In this document: piece after piece, positions 21,185 to 30,594 of the stretch
Numbering within the stretch: the first letter of the stretch is position 1
Layout of the letters: each line of letters starts with the position of its first letter
Source of the DNA: Gyromitra esculenta
Lineage: Eukaryota > Ascomycota > Pezizomycetes > Pezizales > Discinaceae
NCBI GenBank assembly: GCA_038503075.1
Contig: JBCAML010000023.1
Span: 310,001-374,000 of the forward strand
Direction: 5' to 3'
DNA length: 64,000 nt
The notes under the pieces: generated by a model
Databases searched by the model: none
What the model was told of the DNA's origin: nothing
Seen by the model: only the letters and a program-made list of their open reading frames with translations
Position numbers and translations under genes: made by a program

Positions 21185-23415
21185 ATGTCATCTCACGTTA
21201 GCTCTATTCTCCAGCAGTATAAGTATTTTATTTATGATATATATATTGCGCACAACAAAACTATCATGGAAACTCTAGAGGCACTAAAGTTGGAAGGAGT
21301 TAAATGCTCAAGATCTACTTTAACCCTTCGCATGAAAGATTGGGGTTTTACCAAAAACTCCAGGTCTGAAGATACAGCCTCATTACGTGTGGAGTTAGCT
21401 TTTCTTTTCTGGAAGAAATGTTTAAGCGACGAAAAAATCTTAAGGGTATATGCTCATGGTCAAGTCTAGTTATATATAAATAAAGCTAAAGTAATTAGAT
21501 TCTTAAAATCAATGGATATATCATTAAACTTCGATGTTTGATACTCATACGAAAGTCAATGGGAATGCTGCGTCAATTATCAGGCAAAAACATTGATCCG
21601 GATGCAGATCAAAAATTGCAAACAGTAATTGAACAAGAGCTGGAAAAAGGGAATATTACTTTAGCTGGTCGACGCTCAGTTTGGATGTATTTAAGAAATA
21701 TGGGGATATTGGCTTCAGAGTAAGTTTTATGCAACTCTTTTATATTTAATAGATATTAGTATTGACAATAAATAGGCATAGCATTGCGAGAGCATTAAAG
21801 ATAGTAGATCTAATGGGTGTTGAAAACCTTTGGAAAGGAGTAAATAGACACCATACTCAATTTACATGCCCTGGTCCCAACTGGTGTTGGTCTATAGATG
21901 GTCATTTAAAATTACAAATGTTTGGAATAGAGATTTATGCTGCTATTGACTCATATTCCCGCTATATTACCTGGTTTTACTGTGGAGTATCAGGAAAAAC
22001 TGGTATAAGTATATTGAGTCAATTTTTGAATGTCATTGAAGCGCACAATTGTATGCCTTTACACATACGGGCAGACAGAGGAACAGAAACTATGATGGTA
22101 GCAGAAGCGTTTTGGGGATTGCATCAAGGTGAAAATCCAGAGGTTTAATGGATTAATGTTGGGTGTTGGGTCAGGGTTTATTAATAGTTGGTTGCGACGG
22201 ATAGGGGTAGTTGTATAATGTCTTTGTGTTTCGGTTGTTGTCGGGTATTTAAGTGATGGATTTTGGTCCTCTTGTTTTCTCTTTTTCTTCTTTCCTTAAG
22301 CAACGTTCTCGTTATACTTCTCTTGTATCAGTTTTAAATATCACTTCGATTCTACCTCAGAATCCTCACTGTCACTGTGAACCATCACCGATACTTCGCC
22401 TTGAAGTATACTCCCTGTAGGACCTGTAGAAAACCTCGCACTCGTCGAACGAGTTGATACCTCGCTTAAGTAGCACTGTTCACCTTCGGGGATACCGAAG
22501 GGCTTAACTGAGGGACTCGACCATGAGAAGAGGTCACATTCCCTGATGTGTTTTGGTATGAAACATCTACACGGAATATCAGGATTGAGAGTTGGTGGGG
22601 ACAGCTCACGAAAGGTGCAACTGCAGAATGGAAGGTATAATTTTCCCACATATTGAAATAATTTATATTCTAAAAGAAAAATATAGTACCAGTTTATATC
22701 CACTAGCAGAGGCACTTTAGAAAGCTGCAGCAAGATCACTTATTCCACGAAGATAATATGGAAGATAAAATATCTCTTTTATATATCTGTCTTCCTCTCC
22801 TACGAGAGAAACTGCTTCAATTTGTGGAGCGGTGGAATGATCACAAAATCAGAAAGCAGAGCAAGAGACCAAATCTTCCTACCGGCGAGCCATACTACAA
22901 TTATTACTTTCCACCTGATGTTGAACAGAACTATGGCACATATCCTTCGCCTGAATTGATTGATAAATACCGGAATGAGAAACTAAAAAATATAGAAACT
23001 GAAGCTTTATATGGTACCAAACCCCAAACTCAATACAATATAGTAATTATATACTAACGTATGAGACCACAATGAGTATTTACCTGAAACTACTATGGCT
23101 TATTGCTATGCTTTACTTCGAAAGGCAGGATTTCCATTGCTAGTTAAATATGAAGATATAATGCCCAATGGGCAAAAATCTCATTTAATCATGAACTGCT
23201 TTCTACATACCCATCTTTGGAGACATGTGGCAAAAGGAAATAAAGCTCCCCAGATTTCTTTACTCCCAAAACCTCAGGAAAATAAAATAAGACAAAAGTG
23301 GGTATGTACATTGGCAGGTATAAAACCAGTTGAACGAGAGATGGAATTTCCTGGAGAGGACGAAGAAGATGTATCTGATAGTTCAATAGACTGTAATGAC
23401 GAAGATGGAAACTAG
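21185..23415 (+). pseudogene. IS3EU/rve-type DDE integrase-transposase, five exons, LTR-interrupted
   Basis: Exons: 21185-21445, 21499-21719, 21776-22634 (holding a solo LTR at 22144-22528), 22707-23013 and 23066-23415. Removing the LTR with one AGAGG copy gives 1,608 nt, exactly 536 codons, without internal stops. The N-terminus has two helix-turn-helix-like parts (LEALKLEGVKCSRSTLTLRM; then after splicing DEKILR joined to ILKINGYIIKLRC). The rve core follows the CPGPNWCWSIDGHLKLQMFG motif (Asp), then HIRADRGTET (Asp) and RNIRIESWWGQL (Glu), with about 40 residues between the last two. The C-terminal part is LLREKLLQFVERWNDHKIRK and an acidic tail. It would catalyse cutting and joining of the element ends. 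Only the LTR disables it, so it may have been active recently. Confidence 0.88.
22144..22528 (+). mobile_element. Solo LTR, subfamily A, inside the integrase
   Basis: 385 bp from TTTAATGGATTAATG to ACCATGAGA, with a perfect duplication AGAGG (22139-22143 and 22529-22533). It lies between the second catalytic Asp and the catalytic Glu of the integrase. Confidence 0.92.
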
Positions 23416-23489
23416 ACATTTATGTATATAGTAATAAGCCTTTTATTTTAATTTATCTGTATAATATATCTTGTAATTGACTATGCTAA

Positions 23490-23909
23490 TTATGCTGACT
23501 TTGCACGCTTGTTTTCCTCCTTTACATCCAGTTTACCAACTTTTCTAGCCCTAGGCCTGCCCCTTTTCCCTGTTTGAATAGATACAACATGACTTGACGC
23601 TATGGTTAACTCTTTTCTCAATTTGATTTCCTTAATTGTATCCATAAAACTCCCAATCCCAATTTCAGCCTTGTTACCATCTGTACTCAAAAATACTTGT
23701 TTTTTTTCAGCTTCTTCCTGTGTGAGAATCCTACCATTTTTTGCCCCGAACTGGGGAAATATACAGGTATAAGTATATTTAGCTTTACCTTTTTCTTTAA
23801 TGTCCTTACCTTCCAAGTCTGGATCCATCTCTTCTTTTTTTTTACTTCTCAGCTGAATGGTATAAATGAGGACCTTTTTCTTCTCAATATTTCCAGTGCT
23901 CGTTGCCAT
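23490..23909 (-). CDS. Element ORF Y2, 139 aa, lysine-rich with AT-hook-like motif
   Basis: An intact ORF with charged N-terminal region (RSKKKEEMDPDLEGKDIKEK), a middle KYTYTCIFPQFGAKNGRI and a C-terminal GKRGRPRARKVGK that resembles an AT-hook. This suggests a DNA-binding accessory protein. It starts 10 bp after the stop of Y1 on the same strand and is convergent with the integrase, whose stop is 75 bp away. No family recognised. Confidence 0.6.
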   Translation of the reverse strand: MATSTGNIEKKKVLIYTIQLRSKKKEEMDPDLEGKDIKEKGKAKYTYTCIFPQFGAKNGRILTQEEAEKKQVFLSTDGNKAEIGIGSFMDTIKEIKLRKELTIASSHVVSIQTGKRGRPRARKVGKLDVKEENKRAKSA

Positions 23910-23918
23910 ACTCTCCTC

Positions 23919-24932
23919 CTATCCTTCATCCAATGGATCTATATCTGTTGCTAGCAAGCCAGCTTTTTGAAGCCTGTCATAATCTGGAAGGGAAAGTAGT
24001 GTATAGGGCTTTCTGTAGGCTTTGGTGAATTGAGAATTGATGTAACGGGTTACTGACTCTGAAAAATCAAAGGCTTGATTGAAGGTAGAGCCAGCAGGAA
24101 CTCTTTGACAGTATTTTGGAGATTTTGCAATCTCAAAAAAGGACCGAATGGCTGAAAGCAGGTTTTTTCTGAGTTGAGAATTGCTGAAAACATCTTCGAT
24201 ACGGTGCTCAGAATGGATAAAAGCTCTATGGAGGATCTCAACTGCATGGCTAGTCCCGATGCCATTCCACAATGTATTCTTTGAAGAATCTGCCATTTCT
24301 TTATATATCCCACCAGTACGTTTGGTAAGAGAGGATAAAAAAGAAAGTAGATTCTTTTCAAAGGCATCGGGATGTTGAATAGGGCATGGTGCCAGGGTGG
24401 TATCGTATCAGGTATTGGTTGTGGTAAAAACAGGAGTAATAGTTGTGAGTTTATTCCTAATCGCTAGTTAGTACATGGTAGTAGAAAAGAAGACCGTGCC
24501 AGTCTATGAGAAGAAAAACTTGAAGTACCTATCCACTAAAATAACACACATTTCAGGGCCTACAATTGCAGCCAGAATAAATGTATGCTTGCTAGAATCA
24601 TCCTCCTCTTTCCAAGCTTTAATAATGGTATCGTACTCATGCCTGGTACATGGTAAACCATGACCGTGTAGAAGGAAATGAACTCTCAGCCAGATTCCAT
24701 TAGAGAGAGGTATTCCCATTGCTTTGCCATAATATTGAACATTAGACCCCTGGAAAAAAAACTCTTTCTTATCGTAGGCATATTTTTCTAGGAGTTCTCC
24801 ATCTCTTATAGTAGGGATTTTGCTGGTGTTGGCTCGGAACTATTGTTCATGAACATCAAGAGTGTAGGTGCCTGCAGGTACTTGGGCTGCTATCATCCGT
24901 TGCATGTCATAGTATGTGATTCCTTCAGGCAT
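23919..24932 (-). pseudogene. Element ORF Y1, two exons, 313 codons, two internal stops
   Basis: Exon 1 is 24932-24529 and exon 2 is 24456-23919, separated by a 72-nt intron (GTACTT donor, TACTAAC branch, TTAG acceptor). The joined length is 942 nt, a whole number of codons. TAG at 24840-24842 and TGA at 24408-24410 interrupt it. Visible sequence: MPEGITYYDMQRMIAAQVPA at the start, GIPLSNGIWLRVHFLLHGHG in the middle, SLTKRTGGIYKEMADSSKN in exon 2, and a C-terminal PDYDRLQKAGLLATDIDP. No family recognised. It is globular in composition. Its stops contrast with the intact integrase frame. Confidence 0.6.
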
Positions 24933-24944
24933 TGAATGTTTCGC

Positions 24945-25241
24945 TGCGCGAGAATGTGTGGTTGTGCGAGAGGTAAGAGGGGATGTGTGGTTGCGCGAGA
25001 GTGTGTGCGGGGTTGTGAAATACAGCGAGACCGAAGAAAATTCATGCTACTGACTGGAAAAAGCACACAAGTATAGACCCCCCAGCATGACCAGTAAAAT
25101 GTTTAAATTTTATAACAATATTTATCTCCAGCATATGTTTAAACAACTCTATAACATAGCTAGTAAAGCGAAAATATATTCTTGTATTCTCGGTTACAGT
25201 GCTAAAAAGTTGCTAACTCGCTTAGTTGCTAAGTTGCTAAA
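24945..25241. other. Right subterminal region of the IS3EU-like element
   Basis: Contains GT-rich short repeats (GCGCGAGAATGTGTGGTTG words at 24946-25015) and, next to the TIR, four direct copies of GTTGCTAA-like words (25209-25250). Such subterminal repeats often bind transposases; here that is only inference. Confidence 0.45.
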
Positions 25242-25295
25242 TGGTTGCTACAGCTAAAACTCCAGACCGGACCCTGGTAGTTATGAGCCGCTGTA
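25242..25295 (-). repeat. Right terminal inverted repeat of the IS3EU-like element
   Basis: Reverse complement partner of 17671-17724. It is followed at once by the second GTCAAG copy. Confidence 0.88.
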
Positions 25296-25301
25296 GTCAA
25301 G

Positions 25302-25879
25302 TCTAAAGTTAGGATTGAAGAGAACTACCAGCAATCCAGGGAGTGCAGGTTTGGATTTTGTTTCTGTAAACGAGATGGCAGCGTGTATAAGACTTTCGAC
25401 AACAGCCACTCTCACAATCCATCAGTATGTGAGGCTATAAGTATCAGGTGATAAGCCACAGAAATTCGCCACCATAAGACCACACACACACAAGGGTATG
25501 AGATTTATCACTGACACCAGCCCGGATCGTGATTTTAACTCAGCGGAGCTTGTGACTCCAACAGCCAAGAACATAGCGTTCCCTAAAATGTACACGGATA
25601 TAAGAATACAATGGAACCAAGTTATTGTATTTTCGCCCCTCAGAAGCTTGGGGATTTGGGGATAAACTAGATACTTTAGGATAAGGTACGTTCCGAAGGT
25701 ACGTATAGCTGAAAGAATGGCGAGTAACAAACGGTAGATAGATAAAAGAGCTGCTAGCATTCCTAGAGAAATTGCATACCATTGGGTGACTTCCGTTGCT
25801 AACTTTGTACTTTGGAGTATGGATATACAGGATGGCTTTATAGAATTCTACGGAAGGCAGTATTCATGCAGCTAGAAAC
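25302..25879 (-). pseudogene. Ferric reductase pseudogene, N-terminal part (membrane/heme domain)
   Basis: Reads from about 25820 as TQWYAISLGMLAALLSIYRL, an interior hydrophobic span (ITWFHCILISVYILGNAMFL), then RSGLVSVINLIPLCVCGLMV and, beyond a TGA at 25422-25424, WIVRVAVVESLIHAAI. This is the usual order of the ferric-reductase transmembrane domain, in which the last segment carries heme-ligand histidine. The frame then continues directly into 17664 once the transposon is removed. The upstream end is lost at the LTR starting at 25880. With 16487-17664 this makes one dead gene. Confidence 0.82.
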
Positions 25880-26281
25880 TTTCACGGATTAAGATTGGGT
25901 ATTGGGTTAGGGTTCACTTGTAATAGCTAGGATTGAGGAGATAATGTCTTTGTGTTTCGGTTGTACTCGGTTATTAGTTGTGTTTAGGAAAAGCGGGGTA
26001 TTTAAAGACAGAGTTTTGGATATTTTGCGTTTTCTTCTTTTTCTTTCTTTAAGCAACGTTCTCGTTTTACTTCTACCTGTATTGCCTTAATACTATCTCG
26101 GTTCTACCTCAGAACCCTCTCTGTCACTGTCTACCTCGCTGCACTTATCTCTCCTCGAGATAGACCCCTACGTAGAACTTGTAGAAATACTGCACTCCTC
26201 GAACGTGTTAGTACCTCGCTTAAGTAGCACTGTTCACCTTCAGGGATACTGAAGGGCTTAACGAGGGACTGAACCGTGAGA
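25880..26281 (+). mobile_element. Solo LTR, subfamily A
   Basis: 402 bp from TTTCACGGATTAAG to AACCGTGAGA with a perfect duplication GAAAC (25875-25879 and 26282-26286). It contains a TATA-like GTATTTAAAG and the family word AAGCAACGTTCTC. Confidence 0.93.
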
Positions 26282-26459
26282 GAAACGGACATGCACAGTA
26301 GCGCTTATATTCGCAAAGAATTGCATGCCTCCAGGTTTCTCTATTTCTAACTGGTTTATTCGCTGAGAAATCTGGGACCAATTTTCCTTGGCTGTGATAA
26401 CCTGAAACGGATCCGGCCCATGCTTCCTGAGATCCAAAAACGGGCCCTTTCAGGCCTAT
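26282..26459 (-). other. Short coding-like fragment between two LTRs
   Basis: On the minus strand one frame is open through KGPFLDLRKHGPDPFQVITA and ends in a stop after ISATVHVRF. It may be a relic of a gene exon upstream of the ferric reductase, or chance. No family recognised. Confidence 0.25.
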
Positions 26460-26889
26460 TTTCATGGATGGATGGTTCGTTGATCTTGGTGCGTTAGGTT
26501 AGGTCAGGAACAGGGTATATGGTTGTTGCGTGTTGTTGTTTTCTTTGTTCCATATGTTTCCCTTGGTTTCGATGGCAATGAGTCATGCGTTTGTCATCTG
26601 GGGGTTGGATATTTGGTATATAAGCGAGGGGTTTTCCCTCTTATTGTACTTTTCCTTCTTCTTTCTTTAAGCAACGTCTTCTATTGTACGCTCTTTGTAT
26701 TTCACAATACAAACCCTCAGTTACACCTTGTAATCCTTCGCTGTCGCCATCCTCAAGTTCCTATCACTTGAAAAACACGTAAAGCCTGTGGAATCCCCGT
26801 ATATACTCCTGTGATTAGGTTCTCGTTCAAGTAGCACAGCTTATCTCGGGGGATACCTGACAGCTTGATGAAAACCTCGCTCCTTGAGA
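26460..26889 (+). mobile_element. Solo LTR, subfamily B
   Basis: 430 bp from TTTCATGGATGGATGG to CTCCTTGAGA with perfect duplication CCTAT (26455-26459 and 26890-26894). Confidence 0.92.
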
Positions 26890-27144
26890 CCTATAAAGTC
26901 CATCCTTTCGCTAAAAGATGGTGATAATAATTCTTTGCCTGAAAAAAAAAACAACCTCTCCCGTGTATTCACCTATCTTCACTGTCCCTATTTGACTACT
27001 GAATATTCAAATCATGCTTTCTTCATTTCATATTATTATACTACTTTTGGTCTCTGTAGCCTCTGCAGCTCAAATAAGGTCGGGCATTCGGTATTACTCA
27101 ATATCAACCTTTCAAGTGCGGTATTGATCTAGGTTATAGTCGCG

Positions 27145-27563
27145 TTTCATGGATGGAACCAGGTAATGGGTGAAGATAAAGTTGTTGGTAGTAGCGAAGG
27201 ATTGTTTAGGTATAATGACTTTGTTGTTCGGTTGTGTTTCGGTTTGTTGTCAGGTTGTGGGTTGTGTTACATGAAAGCGGGGTATTTAAAGCAGAGGGTT
27301 TTGGTCGTTCCTGTTTTTCTTCTTCTTCTTTCCTTAAGCAACGTTCTCGTTACCTTCTGCTGTAATTGTCGAATAACTATCTCGGTTCTATTTCAGAACC
27401 CTTGCTGTCACTGTCTACTTCGCTGCACTTATCTCGCCTTGAGATAGACCCCCGTAGAACTTGTAGAAACGCTGCACTCTTTGAACGTGTTGTAACCTCG
27501 CTTAAGTAGCACTGCTCACCTTCAGGGATACTGAAGGGCTTAACTCGAGGCACAACCGTGAGA
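27145..27563 (+). mobile_element. Solo LTR, subfamily A
   Basis: 419 bp from TTTCATGGATGGAACC to CAACCGTGAGA. Flanks TCGCG and TCGTG differ by one C-to-T change. Confidence 0.88.
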
Positions 27564-27674
27564 TCGTGATACTTGGGCGAACTTCACGGCGCCAATAAAC
27601 ACAAGCTCTGGGTGTATCGTGGCAGGTACTGGAGGCGTCACTGGAACCGGGCATTTCTGGGAAAACTCCACAGG

Positions 27675-28125
27675 TCTCAAGGAGTGGGATCTCGTCAAGC
27701 CCTTTGGTATCCCCAAAGGTGAGCAGTGCTACTTGAACGAGAACTAACAACAGGAGGTTAAGCGATGATTCCACAGGCTCTACGACAACGAGGAGTTAAG
27801 ATGACTCCGAAGGCAGAACTACGTTGATGTAGTGGCGTGATAAAAGGGGAGATATCACGGAGGCGATGAAGAATTATGTGGGAATCCTGGCTTGTATTGT
27901 AGGATACAAGTAAAGTGACAATAGAAGACGTTGCTTAAAGAAAGAAAAAGAAAAAGTACAACAAGAGGGGAAATCCCTTCGCTTATATACTAAGATTCCA
28001 GCTCTTCCAATGACAAAGACATGACTCATTGTAAATGAACCCAAGGAAACACAAAGAAAGATAACGAGACACAACAACCATGTACCCATGTACCTATCCG
28101 AATAACGAAACAACCATCCATGAAA
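27675..28125 (-). mobile_element. Solo LTR, subfamily B
   Basis: 451 bp from TCTCAAGGAGTGGG to CATCCATGAAA with perfect duplication ACAGG (27670-27674 and 28126-28130). Inserted in the first repeat unit of the secreted-protein gene. Confidence 0.92.
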
Positions 28126-28660
28126 ACAGGCTGGATGGGACAAACAATAACCGGCTCTGGATGCATCCAGACAGGCGTCACTGGGAGCTGGAAAAACTCA
28201 ACAGGCCAGAATGCACCAACAAGCACTGGCCTTGAGTGCATTTGGACGGGTAGTGGTAGTGCCACTGGAACCGGGTATCTCTGGAAAAAGTTTACGGGTC
28301 AGGCCAGGCCAGAAAGCACTCGCCCTGGGTGCGTCTGGGCGGGCACTGGGAGTGTCGCTGGAACCGGGTATTTCTGGAAAAGCCCTACAAGCACTATCAA
28401 TACTTTGGGGGGTGGGGAAAATTTTACGGCAATCTCTCGGCCTATGGCCTCAACTTCTTTCAGCTCAGCTACTTTATACGGGCCTACAGAGCCAGTGGCA
28501 CCCGTGTACAGCCCCATTAGAAGCAGCACTGACACCGCAGGTCAAAGCTCCACCGCAACAACAAACAGAGTTGTCTTTCCCTGGCTTATCAGAACTTATA
28601 TTGTTTTGATGGTGGCTGTTTGGGCTTGGGATTAAGTTGTGTTCTGAACATGTAACTGTA

Positions 28661-29484
28661 TCTCACGGTTCAGTCCCTCGTTAAGCCCTTCAGTATCCTT
28701 GAAGGTGAGCAGTGCTACTTAGACGAGATACTAACACGTTCGAGGAGTGCAAGGTTTCTACAGGTTCTACGTAGGGTCTATCTCATGGCGAGATAAGTGC
28801 AGTGGAAGTGAGCAGCGACAGCGGAGATTCTGAGGTAGAATCGGAGTAGTATTAAAACGTATACAGCAGAAGTAAACGAGAATATTGCTTAAGGGAAGAA
28901 AGAGAAGAGCACAACAAGTAACGAAATCCAGCGTTTAAATACCCCGCTTTTCCCATATCATAACCAATACCTGAGCTTTTAACCGAAACACAAAGGTATT
29001 ATAATAGAAACCCTTATCCGTCGCAATCTACTAAACTAACCCTTACCCTAGAGTTTCACGGATGAACTAGATTGATGGGTTAGGGTTCGGGTGTTAACGG
29101 TTGTAAAGAATGATGGGTTTTATAATGTCTTTGTTGTTCGGCTATGTTTCAGTTATGAGTCACGGGGTGTGAAAGCGGGGTATTTAAGTGATGGATTTCG
29201 GTCGTTATTGTATCCTTTTCTCTTCTTTCTTTAAGCAACGTTCTCATTCACTTCTACCTGTATTACTTTAATACTATCTCGGTTCTACCTCAGAACGCTC
29301 GCTGTCGCTGTCCACTCCGCTGCACTTATCTCCCCTCGAGATAGACCACCTACGTAGGACCTGTAGAAACATTGTGTACCTTATTGTTTGACATGTCGCT
29401 TAAGTAGCACTGCTCACCCTCAGGGATACTGAAGGGCTTATCGAGGATCAAACCGTGAGATAGACCCATTCTTAATCCGTGAAA
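28661..29484 (-). mobile_element. Solo LTR, subfamily A, containing a nested LTR
   Basis: Outer LTR parts 28661-29053 and 29466-29484, with duplication CTGTA (28656-28660 and 29485-29489). It is interrupted 19 bp before its end by an oppositely oriented LTR of the same subfamily (29054-29460). Confidence 0.9.
29054..29460 (+). mobile_element. Solo LTR, subfamily A, nested in another LTR
   Basis: 407 bp from TTTCACGGATGAAC to AAACCGTGAGA. Flanks TAGAG and TAGAC differ at one base. Confidence 0.86.
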
Positions 29485-29489
29485 CTGTA

Positions 29490-30594
29490 ATTTGTGTAGA
29501 AGACTGGCATAATTAGGTTGAGGTGTTTTAAATGAAATTTTTTCTCCCGCTCTACATATCCCATAGTGAAAATGAAATACCATACAAGCTGGGATGGGGG
29601 CTTATGGCCACTTCAAAATTGTTGTTTACGACAGTTTTGCTATGCGAACGGTGCCTATGTCTCATAGCAAAGGTTGTATCAGAAAGCTCCCAAAGGCCAA
29701 TTATATGGGGTCGATCAACAGAACTCTACAGTTTAAATACATTTTGCAATTTCAGCATGGAAGAATTCGGAGGAATTTCGATATGCCTTGCATTGTAGCG
29801 AAGCCTGAAAGATACATGACAACTGCAATAGTCTTGGCCCTAGGAAATCCATGTATCTGCTAAATCCCCTTGTCTCGTACCAGGCTCAATTGGGTTTAGC
29901 GTGGCTGATTTACTTCTTACGGTCCACCTCTCTTCAATCAACGTAACTTAGCTGAACAACAGCCATATAAATTACCTTACGATCTTAAGTTTCTGTGGTT
30001 TAATAGTAATAGGTCTTAATAAAGAGCCTAATTTATTCTGGGTTTTAATTAAACTAACTCTGGAAATCATGTTTGGTACCTTCTAGCCGTAATCCCCTTT
30101 AGAATTTTATTTTCAGAATGGGGATTAGTTTTGAAGAACCGCAACAAATAATATAAAATATTAATATTCAGAGCTAGCTGTTACAAAAATCTCACAATAT
30201 GAAAAAAATCGGTTGAACGAAAAATAAAATTATCCTATCTGAATATAAGCCTGGTGTGGCTACGAGTGGAAAAAAGGTGCAAAATATATTACTCATGAAC
30301 AGATGGAAAAAAAGCAAATTAGCTAGACAAAACAACAAGGCCATATCAGACTGTGATCCAAACGCGAGATCTCAAGATCGTGTAACAGAAACATAAATGT
30401 AGTCCAATAGAGGAGAATTTAACCACAAGCCAGTTGTGGTTATGACCAAAAAACCAATGGAAGCAGAAAAACGAGCAAGCAAATTAGCAGGCGAAGAGGA
30501 TATTTTTCATGAGTTTATTCAATCACATTCTGAGCGGGTATTCCCGGGAAAATCCTCTTTTGACAGAAGGAAAACCTCCTTGAGAATAGTATCC
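29490..30594. other. Non-coding stretch, no supported gene
   Basis: AT-rich with scattered poly-A runs. ORFs at 29532-29863 overlap in two frames and show no domain or conserved features. It probably includes the 3' flank of the minus-strand gene that ends at 30595. Confidence 0.35.

Larger units (their letters stand above)
17671..25295. mobile_element. 7.6-kb multi-gene DNA transposon, IS3EU-like, with TIRs and 6-bp TSD
   Basis: The ends are inverted repeats of about 54 bp (about 9 mismatches, mostly transitions) starting TACRGCGGCTCATARCTACC at both ends and sharing GTCCGRTCTGRAG and GTAGCAACCA. A perfect 6-bp duplication GTCAAG flanks them (17665-17670 and 25296-25301). Removing the element joins the ferric reductase halves in one frame. 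It encodes a rve/IS3-type DDE integrase on the plus strand and five minus-strand ORFs of unknown function (X1-X3 on the left, Y1-Y2 on the right). From memory, 6-bp duplications and TAY...RTA termini match the Repbase IS3EU group. It is not a typical Polinton: no DNA polymerase B and too short. It was later hit by two solo LTRs and a TGTAACGG element. Confidence 0.85.
27014..28635 (+). pseudogene. Secreted, probably GPI-anchored repeat protein, broken by two LTRs
   Basis: ATG at 27014 opens a clear signal peptide (MLSSFHIIILLLVSVASA, then AQ). After a frame change, a Cys-containing stretch (PFKCGIDLGYSRD) leads into four repeats of about 31 residues with pattern GCIxxGTGxVTGTGxFW (units begin NTSSGCIVAG, TGSGCIQTG, GLECIWTGSG and RPGCVWAGTG). 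A Ser/Thr-rich stretch and a hydrophobic C-terminus (VVFPWLIRTYIVLMVAVWAW) follow, as in GPI-anchored cell-wall proteins. LTRs at 27145-27563 and 27675-28125 interrupt it. Removing both restores the repeat frame across each junction. Likely a cell-surface protein; no named family recognised. Confidence 0.6.

Noticed and set aside
17671..25295. Polinton/Maverick element (6-bp duplication and rve integrase fit)
   Set aside because: No DNA polymerase B, packaging ATPase, protease or capsid-like ORF seen, the length is half of that expected, and the ends begin TA rather than AG.
28211..28609. Alternative 132-residue ORF in the repeat glycoprotein gene
   Set aside because: The other frame shows the regular GTG...W repeats and a hydrophobic end and continues upstream across the LTR; this frame does not.
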